Positions 22,290 through 33,643 of a stretch of 64,000 bases of DNA are shown in pieces. Each line of letters starts with the position of its first letter. The stretch's first letter is position 1. The position numbers were made by a program, and so were the translations under genes. This stretch comes from Bidens hawaiensis (lineage: Eukaryota > Streptophyta > Magnoliopsida > Asterales > Asteraceae), in contig JAIQDT010000108.1 of the NCBI GenBank assembly GCA_021521415.1, positions 571,501 through 635,500 of the forward strand, read 5' to 3'. The notes under the pieces were generated by a model. The model had not been told where the DNA came from. It did not search any database and worked only from the letters and a program-made list of their open reading frames with translations.

Positions 22290-24088
22290 CTACTTTCTTT
22301 TCTGACCACGAGACGTGCCCTTTGAAGTGCTGGTAATATGCATAGCGGTGTCTTCTTCATCTTCAGTATCACCATCATAAGTCTCGGTTTTCTGACTCGA
22401 CTCATCATTGTCATCATGTGATTTTGCATGATCTGATGACACCCGGTCTCTGAGCTCTCTCAGTTTTGCTTTCTTTGAGTTCAACACGCCAAGAAACTGC
22501 AATATTTAAATATGGTTACAATTGCACAAGATAGGATCATAACGTTGATTTACTAATTATTAGTAGTTATTTGTTAACATATCAAATTTATATGCTTTGA
22601 CCAACAATTTCATTAATTTTGGAGCATATAAGAAATACCTTGGTATAAATTTTAGTTTCAAACTCTGCCTTCTCATTCTGAAACTTCTCACTTTGTTCTA
22701 GACACTTCTCAGCTTCTGCTTTTAGTTTATCATTTGACTTTGTTTTCATCACAACTTCCTCCTGTTTTGGTAAAAGGAAAAAAAAAAACATTAACAGAAA
22801 CTTAATAACAACATTAACAAGTAACAATAAAGCAATAATAACAAACTGTGTGTTATCGTTACACTTAGGCGAATGTTAGCATCCATCAGGAAATCCAAGA
22901 TTCCTGCAGTTATCTTCATACTATTTTCAGCTGGTTTAAATTTCCATCTCCACTCTAGCTTTGTACCTTCTTTTTCAAAAGTCCATGATAACTGCAAGGG
23001 ATTTAGCATCACAAAAAGTGAACTTAAAACATTGATTTGGTTCAAAGTATCAAACTTTTTTAAGTCCTTTTGTGGACAAAAAAAATCAAACTGATAAAAG
23101 TATGGTATTAACAGTGCTCAAAGTCGATGACTCTCCAAACTTATCAAACAAGAAATAGAATTATGGCAGGGGGTGCAAACGAGCCAAACTGCCCGAGGTC
23201 GGATTGATAAAAAGCTTGAAACCAAGCTTTTTCTAGCTCAATCCGAGCCAGAGCCTCACGTCAAGCTCGTTCGGTTAGAGTGTTGTGAATTTTTAAGTTT
23301 TACTTTTAGACTTCCATGCATTAATTTCACACTACACAACCGAGTCGAGCTTTAACTCGTTTAAGGTTCTTCACAATATATAAAAAAATAATTAAAAACA
23401 TATATAAATTAATTAATACATAACAAACCAGCCGAGCTCGAGCCAAGCCCAAGCTTGAAAAAACGCACACGATCCGAGCTTGAGCTCAAACCTAGTAGAG
23501 CTGGGGACATGCTCGGCTTAGGGGTTTTCTGAAGGTTTGTTTTGCAGTAATTAGTCGTAAACAATCACTTAATAGCTAGTTGATCAGAACTTATATATTT
23601 CTAATTTATCTTAATAATCATTTCCCCAATATCAACTTGTTACATATTTATTTCTCCAGATTCAATTACTTTTAGCACTCAATAATCATAAATTGAACAG
23701 TAGTAGTAGTAGTAATAATAATAATAATAAGTTAAGATAAAAGTAGCTACTCGTTTAAATCCGGATCCAGCATCAGCGAAGGCGTAAACGGAACCGGGTT
23801 GTTGAAACCCTAGATACCGCTCGGACAAATCGATGTAGTCGGATACGGGTTGATCCCAGTTAGACGCTCTCTCTTTGACCTCCTCTTCTGATGCTGCAAA
23901 CGAAAATAGAATAAATCGACGGTTAGAACGAATAATAAGTTGAAATGGTTGGTAGTATTACCGTTGCAGGTCCAAGCATTGAGGCCATCGGTGACTGAGA
24001 GGTGGAAGTGAGAAGTAAACCAAGTGCCTTTGATGAAGATTGGTTGGGGGGTTTGGAGTTTCAAGCAGGTGTGTTTGGTTGATTCCAT
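22290..24088 (-). CDS. XRCC4: XRCC4 homolog, NHEJ factor
   Basis: Encodes the scaffold that binds and stabilises DNA ligase IV in non-homologous end joining in the nucleus. Five minus-strand exons, all with GT-AG borders and consistent phase, give 242 residues: 23962-24088, 23751-23893, 22863-22991, 22639-22761 and 22290-22496. The N-terminal head starts MESTKHTCLKL with FIKGTWFTSHFHLSVTDG. LSWTFEKEGTKLEWRWK leads to the conserved LDFLMDANIRLSEEVV. The coiled-coil stalk (KLKAEAEKCLEQSEKFQNEK and NSKKAKLRELRDRV), where ligase IV binds, follows. The tail is acidic and ends SRGQKRK, a possible nuclear signal. By memory this is slightly shorter than the roughly 260-residue Arabidopsis protein. 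The large second intron (22992-23750) carries a repeat and a trinucleotide tract. Confidence 0.93.
23167..23520. repeat. GAGCTCGAG-rich inverted-repeat element in XRCC4 intron 2
   Basis: Begins GGGGGTGCAAACGAGCC and ends near GGGGACATGCTCGGC. It is rich in GAGCC/GGCTC and AAGCTTG words on both strands. It resembles the element at 46850-47383 in the WVD2-like gene. Probably a decayed small non-autonomous element. Confidence 0.5.
23699..23732. repeat. (TAG)n(TAA)n microsatellite
   Basis: A run of TAG triplets followed by TAA triplets lies in XRCC4 intron 2, about 20 bp from the exon 2 donor on the intron side. Confidence 0.85.
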
Positions 24089-24165
24089 GGCGGATTGATT
24101 TGATTGGTTTGTGCGTGTTTGGGAAGGAGGACTCAGGGTTTATTATTTACTTATATCCCGCCTAA
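24089..24165 (-). promoter_or_regulatory. Probable XRCC4 promoter
   Basis: Upstream of the XRCC4 ATG (24088), the minus strand has a weak TATA-like GATATAAGTAAATAA near 24140-24156. Overlapping it on the plus strand is ATCCCGCC, close to the plant E2F consensus TTTCCCGCC. Expression in dividing cells would fit a DNA-repair gene, but this is inferred from one near-consensus site. Confidence 0.35.
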
Positions 24166-25227
24166 ACTCAAAAATGGGTGAGTAAACCGCATGAAAGTTA
24201 AAAAAATCGGTAAAATACTGGTATTGTACTGCACCGATTTCGATACCACAAAAAAGTGAATATCAAATTGGTACCGAAAGTATCCGGTTCAGTAGCGGTG
24301 CCCGTAACTAATTGCTCATCCCCACTCCCTTAACTCGTGTAAATAAAATGTTAAACCATATCTAGGTTACACGATTTTTTGTATGTTTGAATAGAATCTG
24401 ATTATGATTAAATTAGCAAATAAATATGTAGATCGTGTTTTGAGTTCTAACAATTCGAGTATTTGACTGACATGAAGGTCATCCCTAGCTATATCCTTCA
24501 AGATCATCAAACATTGCATTTTACTCTTTAGAGTGTGTAACAATAGCTTTTTATCAAATGAAATATTAATATTTGTATTTATATTTATATTATATGTTCA
24601 TGTATATAACTATGAAATATTATTACATATTTAGAGGTTCGGTCCAACACGTTAATAATTGCAAATAGAGTAATATGAAAACCACATTAATAGCTATATC
24701 GTTTGTTTTAGTTATACATTAATAGCTTCTCTATGTTTCTCTCTATTCACTCCTTAAATTGTATTGATGACGCCATGTGCGTCTATTAGTTCTCTTTACC
24801 TTATCGACCTGTTATCGCAGCTCTTTGTATTTATTATAAACCGAGTGGTCAAAGGTGTAACCAAAAACATGGTTTTTGATCTGTTTTTATTTATTAGTCT
24901 GAGATGTTTAGATTTGCTATAAAATATGGAAGATCATTTCTTTCTTTTAATTTAGTAAATGACTAATTACAAGCCAGAGCCTTTTTATTTCTCTCAAAGA
25001 TCAAGGCTTGATCCTCTGCAGATTATCTCATATTCAATCCAGATTCATTAAAACCTTTGTGCAAATTGAAAATGTCAAACAAACCACTCAAAAGAATATG
25101 TAGAAGTTGTGATTTTATTACATGTGTGCATGGTTGAAATATGTACAAACTACAGCCATGTCAGAAGAAATCAACTGGAACTAATATCTCATATTATCAT
25201 ACAACATTACTAAAATCTTGTCTCTGT
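24166..25227. other. Intergenic between XRCC4 and Alba genes
   Basis: No coding signal. It includes a short block of GGTACCG/CGGTAC-type words near 24210-24310 (degraded dispersed repeat) and, from about 25080, the probable 3' untranslated region of the Alba gene. Confidence 0.5.
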
Positions 25228-26929
25228 TCACTCCTGTTGATCAACATTCCCTTCAGCTACTGCTGCTGGATGCAGATTTCTTAATCTCAGTTTTAATCTG
25301 CAAGGGAAAATGAAGCCAGTTACAACAATTTTAGCATCAAACTGAAACCAAAAACAAAAACCGACCTTGGTCTCGTGCACTGCTTCTTGACTTCACTTTT
25401 ACCATCAACCGTTACGTCCTGTGATGATAAAGAGAGTCAGACACAAATCATGATTTGATCTAAATCAACATCTTTATTCACAACCAACCTGTGATTTACA
25501 AGCAGTGACATCATGGGGTGTTCCACCAGTCTTCTTGACTCCAGTCTATGAGATATATTAACATATTTTACACTAATTAGAACAAAGTCAAAGAGTCAAC
25601 TTACTGATACCATGGAAAATAACAAAGAAAAACTGACCTTATGCTGAGCATTCTTTTTCTTCAATATGTTTTCCTTAGCTTTTGAGTTATCATATTGCTC
25701 ATTCAGCGTCATCACAATTTCAATCTAAAATCAATATCAGATGCGTCAGATAATGCAGCAAGATGTTTAAAAAAAGCTGAATGGAACGAGCATACCTTGG
25801 CCTTCTGAAGGGATTTTCCAGTGCTTTCATCCTTGTTTTTAATAGTCGAAATGGAGATCACTGTTTCAAAATACCAAAACAAGTGATTCAGATTCAATGT
25901 TTGATGTGATTTGATAAACAAAGAAGTTATTATTATTCTTACAGTTCTGAGTTGCCATTCCATCTGACTTCAGAATCTCAGATATTACAACAACAGTTGG
26001 TATGGCTGCATGTATTACATCAACAGAAGTCAGTTAAATCATGTTTATGAGTGTGCATTATGTTCTTGATGATTACTGTTAAAAAACTGCAGAAATATAT
26101 CGTTGAATCTAACCCTTTCCCAAGGCTGTAAGCTCGACATTGTTGTAACGGTTCACGTATTTCTGTCACAAATAACATATCAAATCAATTCAAAAACAAT
26201 AACATTAAACAACTCTCAAGAATTAATCTACCCTAAAGAAAGTCACGAAAGTGAAAACACACGCTATGATAAGAACTAGTTAATATAAATCACACACATA
26301 ATTAAGTTATATTCATCAACATCATCAAGTTATTCATCCACAAGACTGAAATTCAATCTTCAGACACACAGATCAACAGACATAAGAACAAACTGTGAAA
26401 AGCGATCAGAAGCAGCAAATTACAGTACATAAATGATCAAAAACAACAACATTACAGCATATAAGTGATTAGAAATAATAAAATTACATTATATGAATAA
26501 TCAGAAACAAAATTGCTGCATATAATTGATCAGAAACACTCAGATTCAATGTAGAACCATATAATTACAATATAATCAAAATCTCGCATTAATAAGAAAT
26601 TTATCCACGAGACTGTAATTTCAATCGACAAGTACGAAAACTTCACACGAATACACAAATTTCAGTCTCACTTACAGTACTAAATCAAAAATTCAAAAGG
26701 AATAATAATAAACTACGAAAATTGATATCAGAAACAACAAAATCACAGCATATAGATGATAATAAACACTCCGATTCAATATTGAACTACAAAAGGCGAT
26801 TAAAAGCATAGAAACCCTAACCTTAGCGAGATTAAGGTAAAAGATGAACGGCTTCTTGGTGTTAGACACTCGAATTCTCGGCATCTTTGTCGTTTTCGGT
26901 GATACTTCTGCAATTTTCTGCTCATCCAT
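25228..26929 (-). CDS. Alba-domain DNA/RNA-binding protein
   Basis: Alba-family proteins are small basic proteins that bind RNA or DNA in the nucleus and cytoplasm. Exons on the minus strand are 26822-26929, 26114-26162, 25943-26005, 25796-25860, 25638-25724, 25489-25545, 25366-25418 and 25228-25297. All have GT-AG borders and compatible phases, giving about 183 residues. Exon 1 ends IRVSNTKKPFIFYLNLAK, exon 2 starts KYVNRYNNVELTALGK, and exon 3 has IPTVVVISEILKSDG: together the Alba fold. Exon 5 (IEIVMTL) ends the domain. The later exons give a Lys-rich tail with repeated VKKT/VKKQ patterns. The final exon could also be read in a frame ending IKKSASSSSS, so the C-terminus is uncertain. Confidence 0.85.
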
Positions 26930-27002
26930 GGCGGTTTTTGTATGATTTGTTGATGTAAAGTGAGACTGGTACTGAAAATGGAACGAAGATGGAAGGCGAT
27001 TG

Positions 27003-27012
27003 TTTATATATA
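27003..27012 (-). promoter_or_regulatory. TATA box of the Alba gene
   Basis: The minus strand reads TATATATAAAC about 75-85 bp upstream of the Alba start codon at 26929, leaving room for a short 5' untranslated region. Confidence 0.6.
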
Positions 27013-27179
27013 GGTTGGTTTGGTCAATTAGAGTGTGCCACGTGGGTGATTTCTGTTGGTTTATTCATATGGTGGTTTAACAGATGGTTACGTTTTGGCG
27101 GGTATGCTGTTAAGACAGTTAGAAGAATATTTTGTTTTTCGTTTTTGTTAAAATTGCATTTTATTTTTTACTGAAGGTT

Positions 27180-28304
27180 TAATCCATCGTGGTTAAATTA
27201 TATTGCAAGTTTCTAGAGCTAGAATTATTTATTATTCGTATTCATAATATTTATTTTAAAAATATTATGATGGATGAGCTCTTACAGGAATTACAGCAGA
27301 AGATAGTAATTAAAAAGTTTAAAAAAATGTAAGGTTAAATAAGTTTTTACTTTTTAGTTGTTCCTATAAATCATGCTTATATAAATAGGTTCAAATAAGT
27401 AGATTACTTGCCCCGCCCTACTTTTATGTGTCTTAGATAAGTTGATAAAGACTTTGCCTTGTTCTAAATACTTACGAGTGTTTTATCACTCTATCTGATT
27501 TCTTATAATGCAATAAGTTGATACTCCTAATAAGTCGTCAGAATTGAAGTTATCATAGAAAAGATATGTCCTAATTATTCTAATAGGGATTGTGGTAGAT
27601 GTGGTCCTGATAAATGATAATGTAAATGGTATCAAATAAGTTAAGTGCCTTAATTAAACTTTATCATATAGAAATCCCCTACATACATACAAAGAAAATA
27701 TACTCAAGTCACCATGAGAGTTTTTGTTGATATCTCTAATTATATTTTCTTATTCACACATATATAAGTATACACTTTCGATTTAGACAGTGGAAAAGTG
27801 TGTATAATATGTTATTGAACAAGATAAACATAGCTTATGAACTATAGTAGCCATCCCAATGATCCTCAACAATTAAATGATTGAGGTGAGACATCCTAGT
27901 AAAGACTTTATTAAGGAGGAGATTGTGGGTTTAAGTTTCCGTACATGACAAAATAAATAGAAGGTTTTAGGTTAGATGAGAAGGTCTCCTTAATGTATGA
28001 TGGCTTCCTTCTGAGGGTGGTCTTTAGGTCAGGACTAATGAAGGACGGACTAATTAATGAGTTTCCCTTTGGAGACATGCCATCCTAACATCTCACGATT
28101 CCATACTCAAAAAATGAAGATGATCAGATAGGTTAATAACCCCGTTAGTGATATATGATTGTTAATAATAAAAAGCAACCACAAAATTTACACAGGAACT
28201 TAACCGAATATGATTTGAAAGTATGTAAGATTCTTTTGAGGGTTTCCTTTAATAAAACAGTGTAACTTAAGTAAACTCAGGTTCCTGAAAAATATAATTT
28301 GACA
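27180..28304. other. Intergenic, no gene seen
   Basis: AT-rich DNA without long frames or recognisable repeats. No promoter or RNA gene could be supported. Confidence 0.5.
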
Positions 28305-29130
28305 TACAGAATTTGGTCTGGGGTAATGGAATGGACGACCGAATGGAATGGAATAGACGACGGAATGGAATGGGTTATTACCATTCCAATGAACTGTTTG
28401 GTTACCACATGGGAATGAAATGAATCATTACTTTGTATTGTTGGTAGGTAAGAAAAAAATAAAAATAATAAAATTAAAATGGTAGTGAGTGGTGGTGGTG
28501 GTGGGAGCGGTGGCGGTAACGGTGGAGGTGGTGGTGGCGGTAACAGTGGAGGCGGTGGTGGGCAGCGATGACGGTGGGCGGCGTGTGTGATGGTGGGGCG
28601 ACGATTGATGGATGCGGCAGGCGGCTGGAGGTGGTGGGTGACTGGCACTGATGGCAATGGTTTGTGGAGGTAGGTGGTGGTGGCGGAGGACGCTGATGGT
28701 GGTGATTGGTGGTAGTGGCGGCGGTGGTAGGCAGCGGTGACGGTGGGCGGCATGTGTGATGGTGGGGTGATGGTTGATATATGCGGCGGGCGGCTGGCGG
28801 TGCTGAGTGGCTGCCACCGATGGCGATGGTTGGTGGCGGCGGTGGACGACGATGGTGGTGGCTAGTGGCAGTGGCGGTGGTGGGTGTTGATGTTGGGTGG
28901 TGGTGTTGTTGGGAGGGTGGTGGAGGTTATGTAGGGTGATCAAGGAGGGAATGGAATGAAAAAAAAAACATGGGGTATGGATGGAATGAAATTGGGGTAT
29001 TTTAGAGGGAATGAAATGGACTAGGTAATGGGTCATTCCATTTCTTTAGTCAACCAAACAAACTATTTTCCATTCCATCACAATGGGTCATTCCATTCCG
29101 TCCTTCATTCCTATATACCAAACGCTACCT
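28305..29130. mobile_element. GGAATGG-bordered repeat element with G-rich core
   Basis: Both ends carry runs of GGAATGG or its complement (left 28325-28400, right 29030-29110). The right border AACGCTACCTTA recalls the GGTAGCGTTTGGT ends of plant non-autonomous hAT-type elements. The core is built of GGT/GGC triplets. A clear target-site duplication was not found, so the class is tentative. Confidence 0.4.
28480..28910. repeat. Imperfect tandem G-rich repeat
   Basis: Two related units of roughly 170 bp (about 28560-28735 and 28736-28905) each contain a GACGGTGGGCGGC-like start, GTGTGATGGTGGGG, and GGCGGCTGG further on. Long open frames read across it on the minus strand (His/Pro-rich) are by-products of the triplet composition. 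Confidence 0.65.
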
Positions 29131-29654
29131 TAGAATTAAAAGTGGATGATTTAAAGCAAGGACGGTGATCAATACACCCACTTAGTGATAATCTTTATGC
29201 TGATTATTGTAGTCTTTTAGACTTTGTGTAACATGCAATAACCATTATAAACTTACAAAAACAATAAAGGATTTCTTTTGAATAAAAGCACTATAATATT
29301 CGATTCGTCTTATATGTACATGGTGCAAAAATGAGAGCTCATGATCGATATCTCCTTATTCAGTATCAGAAAATTAGTTACATATAGTTTGTGTTGTTAA
29401 TTATAACTTGTTAACCATGCAACTATTCAAGTAAGTTGGCAACTAGTTGTCTAGTTGGAGTATGTTATGCCAGCAAATTATTTGGTTTGCTTGTAACACA
29501 AGATTTTATAATTTTTAATCTACTTATTGCAAAAGCATACCAAATAATTTATTGCAAAAGCATTCCTAATAAAATGATAATTACTAGTCCCAAATGGTTG
29601 ATAGGGAAAGGTCACATTCGAACGAGCTAATTCACTAATTAACACAATTGATGT
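29131..29654. other. Intergenic, no gene seen
   Basis: AT-rich and non-coding; the short open frame at 29436-29630 has no recognisable motif. Confidence 0.5.
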
Positions 29655-29657
29655 TTA

Positions 29658-29918
29658 GCCCATCATGGCGTTTTCACTCCAAAACGCCCGGGGTACCCCC
29701 CCCCCCCTCTTGCGTTTTGGGGTTGGCGTTTTGGCAAAGCGTTTTGTACACAACGCTAGGAAGACATGGATTTTGAGGATCTTGTGAGAGAGAAGTAGAG
29801 AGAGGCGTTTTGGGGGCATTTTCCCATTACACCCACTTTTTGCAAACTACCCAAAAGCTGATTTGACGCCACATGACGTAAAATGTCCGGATATACTTAG
29901 TTTTGACTACACATGGTC
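29658..29918. mobile_element. Short MITE, TTA target site
   Basis: A 261-bp GC-richer block is flanked by TTA on both sides (29655-29657 and 29919-29921). The ends are GCCCATCATGG and, in complement, GACCATGTGTAGT. Internal words GGCGTTTTGG and the terminal GTGTAGT resemble the Harbinger-like MITEs at 55508 and 56919. A C13-14 homopolymer lies at about 29697-29708. Confidence 0.5.
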
Positions 29919-30332
29919 TTAATTTGGAGCTAATTCAATGCACAAATCACATATTTGACTTTTGATGTTTAGTGTGGAGTTATGATGTCTTTTGTAAGTG
30001 TAGAAAAAGAGAGAACATTCACAACACAAAGAAAGTTGGAATAAGATGAATCACTACTTCACTAGTTACTTTCGTAAACAAAATAATTAATACTAATGTA
30101 GAATGTTTTTCTCGGTGGAATAACTTAGGGATAAGCAACAATTACGTATTCAACCTTAAATACCCGAAGCTGTTCATCAATTATTGTAAGATTGAACTTT
30201 ATCAACATCATCTATGAGTGTAATTTATCGATCTTTTCTTAATCCGAACCCTAATGATTTTTGTATACCAATAGTTAGAAAACACCTACAAACACACAAT
30301 AAGAAAAACTGAAACAATATAAATCTATAATA

Positions 30333-31412
30333 TCTATACTATATATAATACACCAAACAAGGGTAAATTAAGACACTTGGATTTAAGAGTTTTACAAATG
30401 TTAATGCATATACACGTATTAGTAATGGTAAACTTGTCTTTAAATACAATTCATTCAACTTACAAGTTTGGTCCCTTATTTTAATCATATTATGTTTTTA
30501 ATTTAACTTTAAAACTATGTAACTAACTTTCATCCATGATTTTTAAATGACTATAATATTTTCATACATTAATATTTTTATAAAAAAATTATACCATAAA
30601 AACGAACATTTTATTCTCTTTAATTTGAATATGATATTGTTATAATTTTTTTCAATTTAAATAAATTAATAAGTCAGGTAAGGTTGTTCAGTGTCGGTTT
30701 TGATGGGTTTTAAGTTAAGCTTGTGAGACCAACCGTTAATACCGATTTTTTGTTGTCCAAAACCAAATGAACCATTGAAAGTTGAAACCGAATCGTTACC
30801 AACGGCCTGATTCCAGTTTGGTTTCACAGTTTAAACTTTAATAATAAATTTAGTTTAAAATAATTATTAGTTTAACTGTACAATCAATTTTAACTAAACA
30901 CCAACATAATATGATATTTGAGAGGATCATAATAAAGAATTATAGTTTTAGCTACATAAATGGTAAACATTAATGGAAGACCTACGACATGAAATAATAA
31001 CAAGAATTACAAAAAGAATTATACTGCAATTAGATTAATTTAAAGTTGTCATAGCCAAATTATGTGTATTAAAAAGATTATGTTCAATTACATTTTAACT
31101 ATATCTAATATATATAACAAAACATATCTAATAATTAATAATAAAAAAACATTAAAATGCATTCAACATTTACAGTCCGGTTTCATATGGCCGGTTTCCA
31201 GTATAAACCGCGAACTAATCGTTTACTACATTTTGAAAATTTTGAAACCGACCAACCAAACGAAAGTAAAAAAAATTAGAAAAAATAAGCCAAACCAATG
31301 ACCAATTTAAACAATTTCAAGGTTTTAACCGAACCATAAACACTCATATTTGTTACGTGATTAACAGTGTCTGTGTTCAAACACCCGCTGCATCGCGCGG
31401 GCACCTGTCTAG
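30333..31412 (+). mobile_element. Short non-autonomous Helitron
   Basis: Begins TCTATACTATATATAATA after an A (30332) and ends with hairpin arms CCCGC...GCGGG (31384-31401), then CACCTGTCTAG before a T (31413). Terminal TC, a 3' hairpin 7-11 bp before CTAG, and an A/T insertion site are the Helitron hallmarks. At 1.08 kb with no Rep/helicase it is non-autonomous. Confidence 0.8.
30685..31350. repeat. Decayed CCGGTTT-type element inside the Helitron
   Basis: Contains TATAAACCG, AAACCGACCAACC and AACCGAACCATAAACAC words in the same order as the better preserved element at 57897-58592. Probably an old copy of that TA-flanked family nested in the Helitron or carried by it. Confidence 0.45.
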
Positions 31413-32650
31413 TTTGTATTAATAACCGTAATTAGTGTGGTAAAACAAGTTGGTTCTCAATCAAAGTACTAGCCTTTTACACTTATCATACTCAAGGTCT
31501 GCTTGAGAGTAAGTTATCACCTTTGAAAACATGAAATTAGTAGTGTCGGATACTCAGATTGTCGGGGATATTCTGAACATGTTTAGCCAATCCTGATGAA
31601 ATTTCTAGGCCATATGCTAACTATGGTTTTGGAAAAAGTAAATGAAACTGGCTTGGTTGGCTGAATGACCAAAATGATTTGGTTTTGACGGTTTAGACAA
31701 TTTTTAACAAAAAAAAAATTGTATCATTTTCAATGTTTTCTAGATTTTTTAATGTTTGAAGTAGTGATAGGCTTGAGAAAAGGACCAAGAGTTTTACCTT
31801 TTAATTATTAAAGAGTTTTATGAAAAAAAAAAAAGTTACCAAAAAAAACTTAAGAAAGCATGAAAGCATTCTTATTAATAATCTATACATGTTACAATTA
31901 AAAAACTTATTAGTAGTTAGATTCGTACATGTGTACACATTTATTTTTAAATTTCTTTATTAAAGTTACACAGGTTAAAAATAATAAAAAAAAATTTCAT
32001 ATCTACCAAACCATAGATAGAACCATGAAACCCAATTTTAAGCCAAAAACCGAACCATGTTACTCCAAAATCAATCAAACTTGTCAATTTTGCTCGGTTT
32101 AGATGGTTCAAGTGGTTTTAGAGGTTTTTAAACAACTTTAGTTTTAGTAATTCTTAATTTTTATCGGTCACAATTATTGTATTAGGTTACTAACGGTGAC
32201 CGATTGGATTAACTGAGAGATGTGATCGGGTGTGGGAATAAAACTTGAACTTATGGCATGATTTATGGGCTGATAAGTGCCCACATCCCACTTGATGTGG
32301 TCTTTTTTCTTGCCTTGTATGAGTTACAATAGGATAAAGTTAGCAAGGTAAAAGATCGATATACAAAACACGACGACATCATAGACTAGTTGTGGAAACG
32401 GAAGAGATTCTTCACGACTCGAAGCTTCGTGAGTTGCAAATGGAAATGGAAACGGAAACGTAATGACTCATTCAATTTCTTTCTCCACTCCCTTAACGAA
32501 CATTGAAGGTGCTAGGTCAAATCAGGAAAATCAACACATGATTGGATTAATTTTATCTCGTTGAAATTTAGTTACTTTGCCTTTAAGGCCGCTTATTCCA
32601 TCCATGGACGATCTCTGAAGAGATCGAGGCATTATATAGTTTCCAATTTA
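31413..32650. other. Intergenic, no gene seen
   Basis: AT-rich flank of the LTR element. It contains poly-A runs (31705, 31825) and scattered AACCGAACCATG-type words of the dispersed repeat seen elsewhere. No coding signal. Confidence 0.5.
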
Positions 32651-32654
32651 TGCA

Positions 32655-33630
32655 TGAAGAAACACTAATCGTCCCCGGGCAGATTACGGATAATCTGGGG
32701 GTTAAATAGATGTTTCCCACGAGGGGTTAGACCCGGCAAAGATGGTTCTTCTGATAACCTGCAAAACAAACACCGTGGCTCGTCACTGAGAAGAGGGGGG
32801 TACCTCCTTGTGACCACCCTCCGGCGTGAGAATCAGACTAGATTGCTCTTGAATATAAGTGTATATTAAGAGATTGCTAGAGCAGATATCAGGTATAAGA
32901 TGTAAGATACAAGATGAGATGAGATGATCATACCATTTGGGGTATTTATAGTCGAATGTAGGTTTCCAAGAGGGTATAGCCGGTTGAATAGTATTCCTGT
33001 TCTACCAACTATGGCCTACGCACGTGCCATGCTGGTAGTTGGTGGGTAGGCAGCGACTGACAGTGACCAGGCCTGCTGTGTACTATTCCTTTTCCACCAA
33101 CTGCAGGCTATGCACGTGGTATGACAGGAGTTGGTGAGTAGGTAGCGGCTAATAGTGACATACAGTACAAGAGCATGCTGCTCGCCATACTGTTGTCAAT
33201 GGGCTGTCGTATCTCTGGTCAGATCTTTTGCCCATACCTCGTCAGGTACAGTACAAAAGATCTTCCAGTATCGTACGGACTGGCTCATTTGGGCGGGAGT
33301 ATTCCCCCTCCCGCCTTTGTGCGGGATTGTTCCCGGCTTTGCTCATTCCTTCAGGTGACTACTGAATTATTGAGAGCTAAGTGCCTTGTGCGTGTAGCCT
33401 TGCTGCGCGGGTGGCCTTCCCTGATGGCTTGTATCCGTAGCTGCGGGAACAGGCGGAGTACTTCACCATTGGGAGGCATTTCCTGCGGGAACAGCTTGCG
33501 TACTGCGCGTAAGGACGTCACGTCTCTGAGCATGGTGGGTCCTGCGGATCCAGTTGGTTTCTGCGCAGACGTCTCTCTTCAAGGTGAGTCCTGTGGGTCC
33601 AACTGGGCTCTGCTGGGACCTACCTCTTCA
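32655..33630 (-). repeat. Left (3') LTR of Tat-like element
   Basis: 976 bp, TGAAGAAACAC to TACCTCTTCA, almost identical to 40740-41716. The open frame of about 160 codons inside it is repeated in the other LTR and has no protein motif, so it is not annotated as a gene. Confidence 0.95.
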
Positions 33631-33643
33631 AGTCCCCCCAGTC
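33631..33643 (-). other. Polypurine tract
   Basis: The minus strand reads GGACTGGGGGGACT directly before the 3' LTR, the expected plus-strand priming site. Confidence 0.7.

Noticed and set aside
23810..24088. 92-codon minus-strand frame as a separate small protein
   Set aside because: It is XRCC4 exon 1 read through intron 1; the GT at 23961 and AG at 23894 restore the family sequence.
28277..29036. His/Pro-rich frames of 158 and 202 codons on the minus strand
   Set aside because: They follow from the CCA/CCG triplet composition of a G-rich repeat, overlap each other in different frames and have no start context.
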